A stretch of 64,000 nucleotides of DNA from Botryobacter ruber (GCF_003347595.2 NZ_QCZK02000006.1:1-64000); one strand, 5' to 3'; counted from the stretch's first letter, positions 47,052 to 56,035 are shown. Translations and numbers: made by a program. Notes: generated from the letters alone by a model not told the origin.

Positions 47052-47709
47052 GCAGGACCAGGAGCACGAGTACGAACAAATGGACGACCATGTGATGAGC
47101 TCGCTGGAGACGCCCTTACGCCCTGATGCTTTTGATTTACCTGACGAAGAGAAAATCCGCATCATTTCCGGCCACTTCGAAAAAATCATGCACACGCTGG
47201 GCCTGGACCTGACCGACGACAGCCTGAAAGGAACCCCCTTGCGGGTGGCCAAAATGTATGTGCAGGAAATTTTTCACGGACTGAACCCGGAAAACAAACC
47301 GGTTATCCGCCGCTTCGAAAACAAGTACAAGTACAGGCAGATGCTGGTGGAGCGCGACATTACCGTGTACTCTTCCTGTGAGCACCATTTTGTTCCCATC
47401 ATTGGCAAAGCCCACGTGGCCTATATGCCCAACGAGCACGTGATCGGCCTGTCTAAACTGAACCGGATTGTGCAGCACTACGCCCGCCGTCCGCAGGTGC
47501 AGGAGCGCATGACCATGCAGATTGCAAACGAACTGAAAAAGGCTTTAAGAACAGAAGATGTGGCGGTGCTGATAGAGGCCGACCACCTCTGCGTAATGAG
47601 CCGTGGCGTAAATGATGTGAGCAGCAGTACCATTACTGCCGAATATTCCGGTATATTTGAGCAGGACATGTACCGGAACGAATTCCTGGGGCACATCCGT
47701 CTGAAATAG
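47044..47709 (+). CDS. folE: GTP cyclohydrolase I
   Basis: The ATG at 47044, overlapping the previous stop by 8 bases, gives 221 residues. Core motifs: DDSLKGTPLRVAKMYVQEIF, ITVYSSCEHHFVPIIGKAHVAY (zinc Cys and catalytic His near residue 112), IGLSKLNRIVQHYARRPQVQERM and VLIEADHLCVMSRGVNDVSS with the second zinc Cys. It converts GTP to 7,8-dihydroneopterin triphosphate, the entry to folate, tetrahydropterin and queuosine. Co-transcribed with the pterin synthase gene from 46535. Cytoplasmic homodecamer in known cases. Confidence 0.97.
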   Translation: MDKQDQEHEYEQMDDHVMSSLETPLRPDAFDLPDEEKIRIISGHFEKIMHTLGLDLTDDSLKGTPLRVAKMYVQEIFHGLNPENKPVIRRFENKYKYRQMLVERDITVYSSCEHHFVPIIGKAHVAYMPNEHVIGLSKLNRIVQHYARRPQVQERMTMQIANELKKALRTEDVAVLIEADHLCVMSRGVNDVSSSTITAEYSGIFEQDMYRNEFLGHIRLK

Positions 47710-47826
47710 GCGCAGCTCATCTACTAAACAGAAAACAAGCTTTTTTGCATACAGAGGGCCTCATAACAACAGGAGACTACCCTGTATACGTATAGTCAGA
47801 ACCCATAATGCTTATGCAAAAGAACT

Positions 47827-48741
47827 ATGCCAGGTAAAATACTTATCACAGGCGGCTCAGGCTTAATCAGCACCCGCTTATCTGAAGTACTGATAGACCA
47901 GGGGTACGAAGTGGCTCACCTGAGCAGGCACGCTACCAAATTTACCCACTACAAAACGTTTAAATGGGACATCGAGAATGCCCGGATAGACGATAGCGCC
48001 ATTACCTGGGCCGACTACATCATTCACCTGGCAGGCACCAATGTAACCAGCGCCAAATGGACCGAAGAGCATAAGCAAAACATCTACAACAGCCGCATTA
48101 AAAGCACCACCTTACTGTACAACTGCCTCCGGAACACGGAGCATCATGTAAAAGGCTTTATTTCGGCCTCGGCGATTGGTATTTACGGCGACTCCGGCGA
48201 GCAACTGATGTCGGAAGAAAGCATATATGCCGATGATTTCCTGGCCCGCGTTTGCAAAGACTGGGAAGCAGCCGCCTGGCGCATCAACGACCTGGGCATC
48301 CGGACGGTAATTTACCGGATCGGGATTGTGCTGAGTGATAAAGGAGGCGCCATGCCCCAGATGGCACGCCCCATAAAACTGATGGCCGGCGCACCGCTCG
48401 GTTCCGGCAACCAGTACATGTCCTGGATTCATATCGACGACCTTTGCCGCCTGTTCATCAGTGCCATCGAAGATCACGGGTTTCATGGCGTGTATAATGC
48501 CGTAGCCCCGCACCCGATTACAAATAAAAAGTTTGTAAAGGAACTGGCGGAGGTGTTGAACAAGCCACTCGTACTCCCCAATTTACCTGCTTTTGCTGTA
48601 AACCTGGTGCTTGGCGAAAAAAGCGAAACCATCCTGGCCAGCCAGCGCGTTAGCGCCAATAAGGTGCTGCAGACCGGGTTTACTTTTGAGTACAACTACA
48701 TCGACGAAGCCTTAAATTCTTTTTATAAACCGGAAGCTTAA
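47827..48741 (+). CDS. TIGR01777 family SDR epimerase-like protein
   Basis: A 304-residue extended short-chain dehydrogenase of the YfcH/TIGR01777 type. The NAD(P) site is ILITGGSGLISTRL at the N-terminus. YIIHLAGTNVTSAKWTEEHK, SRIKSTTLLYNCL, FISASAIGIYGDSGEQLM with its YGD (the Tyr of the active site) and PNLPAFAVNLVLGEKSE near the C-terminus match the family. Function is not well established in bacteria. It follows folE by 117 bp and is ended by the terminator at 48762..48797. Confidence 0.93.
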   Translation: MPGKILITGGSGLISTRLSEVLIDQGYEVAHLSRHATKFTHYKTFKWDIENARIDDSAITWADYIIHLAGTNVTSAKWTEEHKQNIYNSRIKSTTLLYNCLRNTEHHVKGFISASAIGIYGDSGEQLMSEESIYADDFLARVCKDWEAAAWRINDLGIRTVIYRIGIVLSDKGGAMPQMARPIKLMAGAPLGSGNQYMSWIHIDDLCRLFISAIEDHGFHGVYNAVAPHPITNKKFVKELAEVLNKPLVLPNLPAFAVNLVLGEKSETILASQRVSANKVLQTGFTFEYNYIDEALNSFYKPEA

Positions 48742-48761
48742 AAACTTTCTGCACCAAACGC

Positions 48762-48797
48762 AAGCGGCCCGACAGATACACTTCTGCCGGGCCGCTT
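48762..48797 (+). terminator. intrinsic terminator after the TIGR01777 gene
   Basis: Stem AAGCGGCCCG/CGGGCCGCTT with inner CAG/CTG pairs, followed by CTTATTTT, 20 bp past the stop at 48741. Confidence 0.85.
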
Positions 48798-48851
48798 CTT
48801 ATTTTCAGCTACCGAATACTACCCCGATACCTCTTCTGGTTCAAAAAATTC

Positions 48852-48878
48852 TGCTGCAGCTGCCACCATTGCCACTGC
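48852..48878. repeat. 27-bp dispersed repeat, degenerate arm
   Basis: TGCTGCAGCTGCCACCATTG then CCACTGC; four differences from the 29162 copy. It lies between the ends of two convergent genes. Confidence 0.6.
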
Positions 48879-48903
48879 TCCTGAACAAGCAGCAATACTG
48901 CTT

Positions 48904-51231
48904 CTAAATCGAATCTTCCAGCAACTCCAGGCCAAGATCCACAGCCGTGGAATCGACCTCTACCTTTTTCGGCAGTACCGTGGTGCAGTTATACTTTTTC
49001 CGGATTTTAACCGTAGGCTTGGGGAAGCGGCCCATGGTGTAGCCCAACTCCTTATCCTTGTAAAGCTCCTCCATATAAAGACCGAAGATCGGAAGCGCCG
49101 TTTTAGAGCCCTCGCCCAGTGCCGATGTCCGGAAGTGAATGCTGCGGTCTTCGCCCCCTACCCACACGCCTGTTACTAAATCTTTGGTTACGCCCATATA
49201 CCAGCCGTCGGAGTGGTTGGAGGTGGTACCGGTTTTGCCGCCGATTTCATTTCCTTTCCAGAGGTCGTACTCCCACAGCGCCTGCGAGGTGCCGCCCGGC
49301 TCTTCCATACCGCCTTTCAGCATGTGCATCATCAGGAAAGCGGTTTCTTCGCTCAGCACCTTTTTCTGCTGGGGTACAAACTGCTTGATCAGGTTGCCGT
49401 TCCGGTCTTCGATGCGGGTAATAAACATGGGATTCGTGTGGAACCCGTGATTTGGGAAGGTGCTATAGGCCCCGACCATTTCGTATACCGATACATCGCT
49501 CGGCCCTAAGCCAATAGATGGCACCACATCCAGCGGACTGTTAATGCCCAGGCGCTTGGCGTACTTCACTACCGTTTCCCAGCCGATCAGTTCCGTGAGC
49601 TGCGCGGTAACCGAATTAACCGATTTGCCCATAGCTCTGCGAAGCGTCATGGGAGCGCCAGTGTATTCCCAGTCGGCATTGGTAGGCGACCAGCTTTTCT
49701 TCTCCCCTTTCTCCACATAATTGATCGTAACACGGTGGTCTACAATCTTATCGCAGGGCGAGTAGCCGTTGTCGATGGCAGCCACATACACAAAGGGCTT
49801 AAACGTTGAGCCTGGCTGCCGCCGGGCCTGTTTCACGTGGTCGTACTTAAAGTATTTAAAGTTGATACCACCTACCCAGGTTTTTATTTCACCGGAAACA
49901 GGGTCCATCGTCATCATACCGGCATGCAGGAAGCGCTTGTAATACGCCAGCGAATCCAGTGGCGACATGGTTACTTTCTTCTCCCGTTCCGGATTATCCC
50001 AGGTAAACACCATCATTTCGCGTGGCGTGTTGAGCTCCCGGTTAATGGCAGCTTCGTCGTTGCCGTACTTCTCTTTCAGGCGCTGGTAATAGGCGGTGCG
50101 TTTAATGGTCGACTCGATAAAACCCGGAATTTCGCGGTTTTTCTCATCCACCCACGGGTTCCTGCCTTTCCAGTGATTGTCGAAGCGGCGCTGCAGCGTA
50201 CGCATATGCTTTTCCATGGCAGCTTCGGCATGTGCCTGCATGCGTGAGTCGATGGTGGTATACACTTTTAAACCATCACGGTAGAGGTCATAGCCATTTT
50301 GCTTGCACCACTCTTTCATAAAATCGGCCACTGCTCCCCTGAAATAGGTAGCAGGCCCATCGTAATGGTTCTCAACTTTGTAGTCCAGCACCAGCGGCAG
50401 CTGGCTGAGCGAATCGGCTGCAGCATCCGTCATATACCCATACTTGGCCATCTGCGCCAGCACGGTATTGCGGCGGCGGGTAGCGTTTTCGGGGTTAAAG
50501 CGGGGGCTATAGTAGGTCGGGGCCTTCAGCAAGCCAACCAGCACGGCCGCCTGCTCCGCCTTCAGGCTGTCGGGCGAGGTATTGAAAAATGTTTTAGAAG
50601 CTACTTTAATGCCGAAGGAGTTACTGCCAAAGTCGACGGTGTTCAGGTACATGGCCAGCAGTTCTTCTTTGGTATAACGCTGCTCCAGTTTGATGGCCGT
50701 GAGCCATTCTTTTGTTTTGGAAATAACGATGTTAAGGCCCGGAATATGGCCCAGCACGCCTTTGGAGTCGTCGGTGCGGGTTTTGTAGAGGTTTTTCGCC
50801 AGCTGTTGCGTGATGGTACTGCCGCCCCGGCTGTCGCCCTGCACTGTTGAATAAATGACAGATGCAATCGCCTTCGGGTCGATACCGGCATGTTCATAAA
50901 ACCGGACATCTTCTGTAGCCACCAGCGCATTGATCAGCACCGGTGCAATATCCGGGTAGCCGACAGGGCTGCGGTTCTCCTTAAAATATTTCCCGATCAG
51001 CTGCCCGTCGGCGGTGTAGAGTTCAGAGGCCTGGTCGCTTCGGGGGTTTTCCAGTTTATCCAGGCTTGGAGATGCACCGAACAGGTAAAACAGGTTGTGT
51101 TCCACACTGAACAGGTAGCCCACCACCAGTACGAACCCCAGCACAAACAGCTTCCAGGCAGTACTTACTATCGTTCGGTAAATTGACTTCTTTGGCTTGT
51201 CTACTTTCTCTTGCTTATCCAGCATTATCAT
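48904..51231 (-). CDS. mrcA: penicillin-binding protein 1A, bifunctional transglycosylase/transpeptidase
   Basis: A 775-residue class A PBP. An N-terminal membrane anchor (about 27-45, WKLFVLGFVLVVGYLFSV) is followed by the GT51 glycosyltransferase (about 70-250) with ALVATEDVRFYEHAGID (catalytic Glu near 107) and RGGSTITQQLAKNLYKTR. The transpeptidase (about 420-740) has SxxK as GSTFKPF (near 474), SxN as GKSVNSV and KTG as KTGTTSNHSDGW (near 664). It polymerises and cross-links peptidoglycan on the periplasmic face. Transcribed alone, with a -7 box at 51287. Symbol used in the broad sense of the PBP1A/ponA family. Confidence 0.95.
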   Translation of the reverse strand: MIMLDKQEKVDKPKKSIYRTIVSTAWKLFVLGFVLVVGYLFSVEHNLFYLFGASPSLDKLENPRSDQASELYTADGQLIGKYFKENRSPVGYPDIAPVLINALVATEDVRFYEHAGIDPKAIASVIYSTVQGDSRGGSTITQQLAKNLYKTRTDDSKGVLGHIPGLNIVISKTKEWLTAIKLEQRYTKEELLAMYLNTVDFGSNSFGIKVASKTFFNTSPDSLKAEQAAVLVGLLKAPTYYSPRFNPENATRRRNTVLAQMAKYGYMTDAAADSLSQLPLVLDYKVENHYDGPATYFRGAVADFMKEWCKQNGYDLYRDGLKVYTTIDSRMQAHAEAAMEKHMRTLQRRFDNHWKGRNPWVDEKNREIPGFIESTIKRTAYYQRLKEKYGNDEAAINRELNTPREMMVFTWDNPEREKKVTMSPLDSLAYYKRFLHAGMMTMDPVSGEIKTWVGGINFKYFKYDHVKQARRQPGSTFKPFVYVAAIDNGYSPCDKIVDHRVTINYVEKGEKKSWSPTNADWEYTGAPMTLRRAMGKSVNSVTAQLTELIGWETVVKYAKRLGINSPLDVVPSIGLGPSDVSVYEMVGAYSTFPNHGFHTNPMFITRIEDRNGNLIKQFVPQQKKVLSEETAFLMMHMLKGGMEEPGGTSQALWEYDLWKGNEIGGKTGTTSNHSDGWYMGVTKDLVTGVWVGGEDRSIHFRTSALGEGSKTALPIFGLYMEELYKDKELGYTMGRFPKPTVKIRKKYNCTTVLPKKVEVDSTAVDLGLELLEDSI

Positions 51232-51286
51232 AAAACGAGGGCCTCACCCTTACTTATTCAAAATCACGCTTCTTCCAAAACTAATG

Positions 51287-51294
51287 CAAATATA
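51287..51294 (-). promoter_or_regulatory. -7 box of the PBP1A gene
   Basis: TATATTTG on the minus strand, 55 bp upstream of the start. No TTTG at the -33 position was found. Confidence 0.55.
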
Positions 51295-51379
51295 CCTTTT
51301 GTACAGAACATCTATGGGTTAAAGGCATAAAACTTAGTAGCTGTACCTCCTTACCTGCAGGATTTTTGGCGGCTCTGCC

Positions 51380-51387
51380 TATCTTTG
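51380..51387 (+). promoter_or_regulatory. -7 box of the hypothetical gene at 51420
   Basis: TATCTTTG, perfect TAnnTTTG, 32 bp before the ATG at 51420. Confidence 0.6.
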
Positions 51388-51419
51388 CCTGACAGGCAAT
51401 ACTTTTAAACCGGAACAAC

Positions 51420-51935
51420 ATGCAACAGCAGCTACAGGATATATTTGCAAACGTCATGGGCCTATCCCTGACCAACACAACTCGCAACGAGCTGGTTCAA
51501 TATTTCCATTTTGGAAGCACGCATTACACTACCCCACAGGGACTTGTGCTCGATGTGGGGGAATTTACGCTGGCCCTGAACTGCCCGTGGCAGCTGTATT
51601 TGCCCGATGGGAGCATCCTTAAACACGACGAGGTTTTCCAGCGAAAACGCGAAGCAGGACTTCCCGCTCCCGGCGCACCCTTCGACTGGAAAGTACCGGG
51701 TGCCAACCTGCGCGACCAGCGCCTGAAAGAACTGGTTAATAAAAACGAAGCAATGGCGCCAACCCGTATAGAGGCAGGCGAACATTACAGCTTTTCCCTG
51801 TTTTTCTCCAATGGCTTACACCTCACGGTTACCCCCGACACCTCGAAACCGGAAGATGTATACTGGCAGCTTTTCAGCAATACAAACCAAAACATAAGCC
51901 TGCGCGCAGGCAAAAGCGGACTGACGACGGAATAA
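51420..51935 (+). CDS. conserved hypothetical protein
   Basis: A 171-residue soluble protein without signal peptide, membrane segments or a motif I recognise. It has MGLSLTNTTRNELVQYFHFGS near the N-terminus, a beta-rich middle (LVLDVGEFTLALNCPWQLYLPDG) and ends in a short polar tail. The promoter at 51380 fixes the start. The methyltransferase-like gene begins 79 bp downstream. Bacteroidota genomes often encode small proteins of this type; no function can be assigned. Confidence 0.8.
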   Translation: MQQQLQDIFANVMGLSLTNTTRNELVQYFHFGSTHYTTPQGLVLDVGEFTLALNCPWQLYLPDGSILKHDEVFQRKREAGLPAPGAPFDWKVPGANLRDQRLKELVNKNEAMAPTRIEAGEHYSFSLFFSNGLHLTVTPDTSKPEDVYWQLFSNTNQNISLRAGKSGLTTE

Positions 51936-52014
51936 TACGTTCTTATTTTTTACTCTGGACAGGTTGTGACAACCTTTACAGCCTTGGCGGAGTAACAGCT
52001 CAGAAACAAGCAAT

Positions 52015-52800
52015 TTGAACGTCAGACTTCAACTTTTCGAGCTGGAAGACCAGCCCTGGTTTCCGCACATCATCCGCCAGGGCATGCTGGATTTTCTGCG
52101 GTTTATGATCTCGAAGCTGCGGGCGTATGATGCTGCGCTACCTTTGTTGCAGGAACTGCTCGAGCAAACAGGGCAGCACCACATTACGGATCTGTGCTCG
52201 GGAGCAGGAGGCGGTATTGAGGTTATCCGGGAGGATCTCAGCCGGCGCATGCAGGCACCCGTGCAGGTAACGCTCACCGATTTGTACCCCAACCTGGATG
52301 CCTGGCAGTATTTACAAAAGCACTCCGGCGGCCAGATTCGCTATCTAGCTGAACCGGTAAATGCCACCGCCGTACCCGAAAATATTACAGGAGTACGCAC
52401 CATATTTTCTTCTTTTCATCACTTCAGCCCAAAGCAGGCGCAGGCCATTTTGCAGGATGCCGCCAACAAGCGTGCCGCTATCGGGGTGTTTGAAGGTGCA
52501 GGTAAAAGCTGGCTGGAGATGCTGGCCCTCTGGCTGTTTTTTCCGTGGGTTATCCTGCTCGTAACGCCATTTATCCGCCCGTTCAGGCTCAGCAGGCTAT
52601 TTTTCACGTACCTGGTCCCGGTAATTCCGCTGGGCATACTCTGGGATGGCACCGTTTCGCTCCTGCGTATTTACACGCCGGAGATGCTGCAGCAAATGGC
52701 CGCTAAGGTACATGCGCCTGCCTACACCTGGCGCACCGGCAAAGTCAGCTCCCGGCTCGGGAAAAATGTGATTTACCTGATCGGCTATCCGGAAAGTTAA
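52015..52800 (+). CDS. SAM-dependent methyltransferase-like membrane-associated protein
   Basis: The frame opens with TTG at 52015 (MNVRLQLFELEDQPWFPH) and gives 261 residues; ATG codons further in would remove conserved-looking sequence. HHITDLCSGAGGGIEVI matches motif I of class I methyltransferases, and VQVTLTDLYPNLDAW has the acidic end of strand 2. VRTIFSSFHHFSPKQAQAILQ resembles motif IV onwards. A hydrophobic stretch (MLALWLFFPWVILLVTPFI) near residues 165-190 suggests membrane association. A UbiA-type gene follows after 143 bp, which may point to modification of a prenylated or lipid substrate. Family moderately sure; substrate unknown. Confidence 0.78.
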   Translation: MNVRLQLFELEDQPWFPHIIRQGMLDFLRFMISKLRAYDAALPLLQELLEQTGQHHITDLCSGAGGGIEVIREDLSRRMQAPVQVTLTDLYPNLDAWQYLQKHSGGQIRYLAEPVNATAVPENITGVRTIFSSFHHFSPKQAQAILQDAANKRAAIGVFEGAGKSWLEMLALWLFFPWVILLVTPFIRPFRLSRLFFTYLVPVIPLGILWDGTVSLLRIYTPEMLQQMAAKVHAPAYTWRTGKVSSRLGKNVIYLIGYPES

Positions 52801-52850
52801 TGTGCTGATTTTTTAATGTGCTGATGTGTTAATTTATTGATGGTTACATG

Positions 52851-52933
52851 GTTTAATTGCTAAATTGTTGATGATCAGCAGGAGTATTATAAGTTGAAGA
52901 AGCTTTAACCATTTAACAATTCAACAATTAAAC
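52851..52933. repeat. AT-rich inverted repeat
   Basis: GTTTAATTGCTAAATTG (52851..52867) and its reverse complement with two mismatches (52917..52933). It is preceded by two direct copies of TTAATGTGCTGAT. It fills the gap between the methyltransferase-like and UbiA genes; no function evident. Confidence 0.5.
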
Positions 52934-52943
52934 AATATAAACA

Positions 52944-53834
52944 ATGCCACAGGTTGCTGCTACCGGTTATAAAAATGCGTTGGTGCTGATGCGGATACCG
53001 TTTTCGGTGTACCTGATGCCTATTTTCTGGTTTGCGCTAAGCACGGTATCCGGGTATGAACTGTGGCGGGCGGTGGCGGTTTTCGTGATACTGCACCTGC
53101 TGGTGTACCCGGCCAGCAACGGCTACAACTCCTACTGCGACCGCGACGAAGACAGCATCGGGGGCTTAAAACGTCCGCCCAAGGTAACGCGCGAACTGTT
53201 TTACCTGGTGCTGCTCTTCGACCTGCTGTCGGTTATAACGGCTTTGCTGGTGGCTCCTGTTTTTGGGGGGATGGTGGCGCTGTACCTGCTGGTGTCCAAG
53301 GCGTACAGCAACGAATATATCCGGCTCAAAAGGTATCCGATTCTCAGCACGGTGGTGGTTACATTCTTCCAGGGCGCCTTTACCTATGCCATGGTGCAGG
53401 TGGGGCTGGGGATTTCGCTGCCGGAGGTGCTGCAAAAGCCGAATGCATGGTTTGCGCTCATCAGCACCCTCTTCCTGTGTGGCTCCTACCCTCTTACCCA
53501 AATTTACCAGCACCACGAAGACGCCCGCCGCGGCGATAAAACGCTCAGTTTGCTGCTCGGCATAAATGGCACCTTTTTGTTTGCCGGAATCAGCCTGCTG
53601 CTGGGCGCGGCTTCGCTGCTCTGGCTTTACTACACAACCGGTCAGCTGCGCAACATTTTTATTTTCCTGGTGTGTACGGCACCAGTGCTTTACTTTTTCA
53701 CGACCTGGGTGACGCGTGCGCAGCGGGATAAGCGGGAGGTTAATTTTGAAAATACCATGCGCATGAATAAGATTTCGTCACTTAGTATCAGTCTTGCTTT
53801 TATTGCCATGACAGCAGCAAAGTTTCTTAGCTAA
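52944..53834 (+). CDS. UbiA family prenyltransferase
   Basis: A 296-residue membrane protein with eight or nine helices. First aspartate-rich motif: NGYNSYCDRDEDSIGGLKRP (Asn, then Asp-x-Asp-x-Asp). Second motif: QIYQHHEDARRGDKTLSLLLG. UbiA enzymes attach a polyprenyl chain to an aromatic or other acceptor. It is not EboC (12442..13350): motif and order differ. There are no quinone genes next to it, and the upstream gene is methyltransferase-like, so a lipid or pigment pathway is possible. ATG at 52944 follows AACAATATAAAC, without a Shine-Dalgarno site. Confidence 0.88.
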   Translation: MPQVAATGYKNALVLMRIPFSVYLMPIFWFALSTVSGYELWRAVAVFVILHLLVYPASNGYNSYCDRDEDSIGGLKRPPKVTRELFYLVLLFDLLSVITALLVAPVFGGMVALYLLVSKAYSNEYIRLKRYPILSTVVVTFFQGAFTYAMVQVGLGISLPEVLQKPNAWFALISTLFLCGSYPLTQIYQHHEDARRGDKTLSLLLGINGTFLFAGISLLLGAASLLWLYYTTGQLRNIFIFLVCTAPVLYFFTTWVTRAQRDKREVNFENTMRMNKISSLSISLAFIAMTAAKFLS

Positions 53835-53929
53835 TCAATTGGTTTATAACATCTTTACCCGCCTCGCTTCACAAATATTAAACTTTGCGAATACCTTGCG
53901 TATAAAAGCTAAACCATCACGCCAGTCCC

Positions 53930-54403
53930 ATGAAACTACTGTACGCAATCCTGGCCGGACTTGCCGGCACTGCCGCCATGACAGCTTTTTTGTACCTGCT
54001 CACCTACGCCACACACCGGGTTATGAAAACGGCAAAAACGCTGGGCACGATGCTGCTGGACCGCACCCAACCCGATGGTGGCCTTGCCGATGATACTAAA
54101 ACCCGGACTGTGGGAACAATCGCGCACTTTGTGGCAGGTATTGTGTTTGCCATAGGGTACCTGGCGCTCTGGAATTCAGAAGTGGGCGCTCCTACTGCTT
54201 CATGGGGTGTGTTCCTGGGCTTTGCCAACGGCATCCTGGCCATGATTATCTGGTACTTCTTCTTCATGATCCATACCAACCCGCCTTATATCTCTTTAAA
54301 ATCTTACCTGGTAACGCTCATTTTTGCGCACATCATTTTTGGGTTTGTGGTGAGCTACGTGTTCTACAGCCTGCTGCAGCCTCGCTATACGTTCTGGCAG
54401 TAA
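53930..54403 (+). CDS. conserved hypothetical membrane protein, four helices
   Basis: A 157-residue integral membrane protein. Four hydrophobic segments are visible: ILAGLAGTAAMTAFLYLLTY, IAHFVAGIVFAIGYLALW, WGVFLGFANGILAMIIWYFFF and LVTLIFAHIIFGFVVSYVFY. No catalytic motif. It begins 95 bp after the UbiA gene and ends just before a fold-back pair of the dispersed repeat. Function unknown. Confidence 0.85.
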   Translation: MKLLYAILAGLAGTAAMTAFLYLLTYATHRVMKTAKTLGTMLLDRTQPDGGLADDTKTRTVGTIAHFVAGIVFAIGYLALWNSEVGAPTASWGVFLGFANGILAMIIWYFFFMIHTNPPYISLKSYLVTLIFAHIIFGFVVSYVFYSLLQPRYTFWQ

Positions 54404-54411
54404 CTTTTCGT

Positions 54412-54540
54412 GCAGAGGCTGTGGTGACAGGTACAGCAGAACTTTTCAGCTGTCAAAAGGCTGCCAGGCACCCCGCTGTATGCTTCCAAAACCAAATTGC
54501 CGGCAAAAAAGTGTTCTGCACCTGCCACCACAGCCTCTGC
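54412..54540. repeat. 27-bp dispersed repeat, inverted pair with long loop
   Basis: Left arm begins GCAGAGGCTGTGGTGACAGG at 54412; right arm (54513..54540) ends CCACCACAGCCTCTGC. The left arm has a 3-nt insertion and two changes, the loop is about 70 nt. It sits between two convergent genes. Confidence 0.8.
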
Positions 54541-54566
54541 TCCACCTCAGCGCAACGGAGGTACTG

Positions 54567-54929
54567 TTACGCTTCCGCCCGCACCCAGTTAAACGCCTCC
54601 TGCCGCTGACCCCGCCCGAATTTCTTAATTTTGGCCGAAGTAAACGGAGTGGCCGCCACACTCAGGGCATCTATCCATTTTCCGTCGCCTACAATGGCAA
54701 CTTTGTTAAAATCGCGGGCATGCTTCACATCAAACTTCAGCTCTTCCCACAGCGCCTTCGCCGTAAAGTCCATGGAATCCATTATCTCTACGAACACGTT
54801 TATTTTGCCGTATGTTTTTATCTTTTCTTCCATAATGGGAAGTATCATGTCGTAATCGCCTTTATCCACGTGGCCATTAATGCGTACCGCAATTACATTT
54901 TCTCTTGATTCATCTAATATATGTAGCAT
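54567..54929 (-). CDS. SpoIIAA-like (STAS/SEC14-type) protein
   Basis: A 120-residue cytoplasmic protein. MLHILDESRENVIAVRINGH, YDMILPIMEEKIKTYGKINVFVEI and KVAIVGDGKWIDALS with the C-terminal FGRGQRQEAFNWVRAE match the SpoIIAA-like family (PF11964), which adopts a STAS-related fold. These proteins are thought to bind lipids or act as regulatory partners; no defined role is known in Bacteroidota. Convergent with the four-helix protein gene. Start at the ATG 54929. Confidence 0.88.
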   Translation of the reverse strand: MLHILDESRENVIAVRINGHVDKGDYDMILPIMEEKIKTYGKINVFVEIMDSMDFTAKALWEELKFDVKHARDFNKVAIVGDGKWIDALSVAATPFTSAKIKKFGRGQRQEAFNWVRAEA

Positions 54930-54974
54930 GTTTGTGTAAGGTGTAGTTTACTTGAAATCAAATTATTCGTGCTG

Positions 54975-55397
54975 TTAAGGACTAAACTGCCCCTCTATCC
55001 GTTGCAGCTCCAGGTTCAGCAGCTTATACGTTTCTACGATGGTTCCGTCTGCCATCCTGACCTTATACAGGTCGCCTGACATGGACGATTTTGTTGCCAG
55101 GTGGTCTATAAAATCATGCGCTGTTTTAATCTTGGCGGCATGTTTCCTGAACTTCGACCGCAGGTGTTTTGCTGCATCCTTTGGCGAATGGTCGCTGCCA
55201 TTCCGGATAAAGGTGGCCCCTTGCATGTTGCTGATGTACTGTAGCAGCTGATCAATCTTTTGTTCTTCTGACAGCCGCTGCACCGGTTTCTCGTCGCGTG
55301 CTGTATCTGTTTCCGAATGCTGGGCCGAAGCGCTAAAAATGAACAGAAAATACAGCAGAAAGGCTGCGCCTGAAAAAATATAATTTACCATATGCAT
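54975..55397 (-). CDS. DUF5329-like secreted protein
   Basis: A 140-residue protein with a signal peptide (GAAFLLYFLFIFSASAQ). The mature part carries SEEQKIDQLLQYISNMQGATFIRNGSDHSPKDAA, HLRSKFRK, TAHDFIDHLATKSSMSG and a final LLNLELQRIEGQF, matching the DUF5329 pattern (FIRNG, HL-K, SS-SG). Function unknown; probably periplasmic. Either Met1 or Met3 could be the start. It is divergent from the DUF421 gene, with only 70 bp between. Confidence 0.85.
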   Translation of the reverse strand: MHMVNYIFSGAAFLLYFLFIFSASAQHSETDTARDEKPVQRLSEEQKIDQLLQYISNMQGATFIRNGSDHSPKDAAKHLRSKFRKHAAKIKTAHDFIDHLATKSSMSGDLYKVRMADGTIVETYKLLNLELQRIEGQFSP

Positions 55398-55467
55398 TAA
55401 GAAACTTTAAAGCTAATTCCCCACAGTATATCCATACTCCAATAGCAGGAGCAAGGTTCAGTTTCGC

Positions 55468-56028
55468 GTGGCTGTGTTAAATTTGGCGGATAACATTCCG
55501 GCAGCTGTACCCGTTTCTGATGGTATGCAGGATTCGTTAAGCATTGCGTTTGGCATCGGAGACCAAAGCCTGACCTGGTGGCAAATGTCCATAAGGGCAG
55601 TGGGTGTTTTCTTTGCAGCCCTCGTTATCATCAGAATTGGCAACCCCCGCATATTTGGCAAACATACCGCCTTCGACATTGTGCTGGGTGTAATTTATGG
55701 CTCTATCCTGAGCCGCGCCATTACCGGCAACTCCCCCTTCTGGCCCACTATTGCAGCTGCGCTGGTGCTGGTAGTACTGCACAATATTCTGGCAGCCCTT
55801 GCCTATCGTACAAACTTTGGATTTGGAAACTTTATCAAGGGGAGGCCGCTGGTATTAATAAAAGACGGCGAGTTGCAGAAAAAGACCTTAAAAAAGCACG
55901 GTGTAACAGAAAATGATTTACTGGAAGCCCTGAGAAAGTCGGGTAGTGGCGGCGAACTTACCGATATTAAAGCGGCCTACCTCGAACGGAGCGGCGACAT
56001 CAGCATTATTCTGAAAGAGAAGGAGTAA
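55468..56028 (+). CDS. DUF421/YetF family membrane protein
   Basis: A 186-residue protein starting with GTG at 55468; an ATG at 55525 is the alternative. Hydrophobic segments: MSIRAVGVFFAALVIIRIG, TAFDIVLGVIYGSILSRAI, FWPTIAAALVLVVLHNILAAL. The cytoplasmic C-terminal YetF domain follows: LVLIKDGELQKKTLKKHGVTENDLLEALR and IKAAYLERSGDISIILKE. NPRIFGKHTAFDIV is the family's typical loop. Function of the family is unresolved. A single dispersed repeat follows 8 bp after the stop. Confidence 0.9.
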   Translation: MAVLNLADNIPAAVPVSDGMQDSLSIAFGIGDQSLTWWQMSIRAVGVFFAALVIIRIGNPRIFGKHTAFDIVLGVIYGSILSRAITGNSPFWPTIAAALVLVVLHNILAALAYRTNFGFGNFIKGRPLVLIKDGELQKKTLKKHGVTENDLLEALRKSGSGGELTDIKAAYLERSGDISIILKEKE

Positions 56029-56035
56029 ATTTCTT

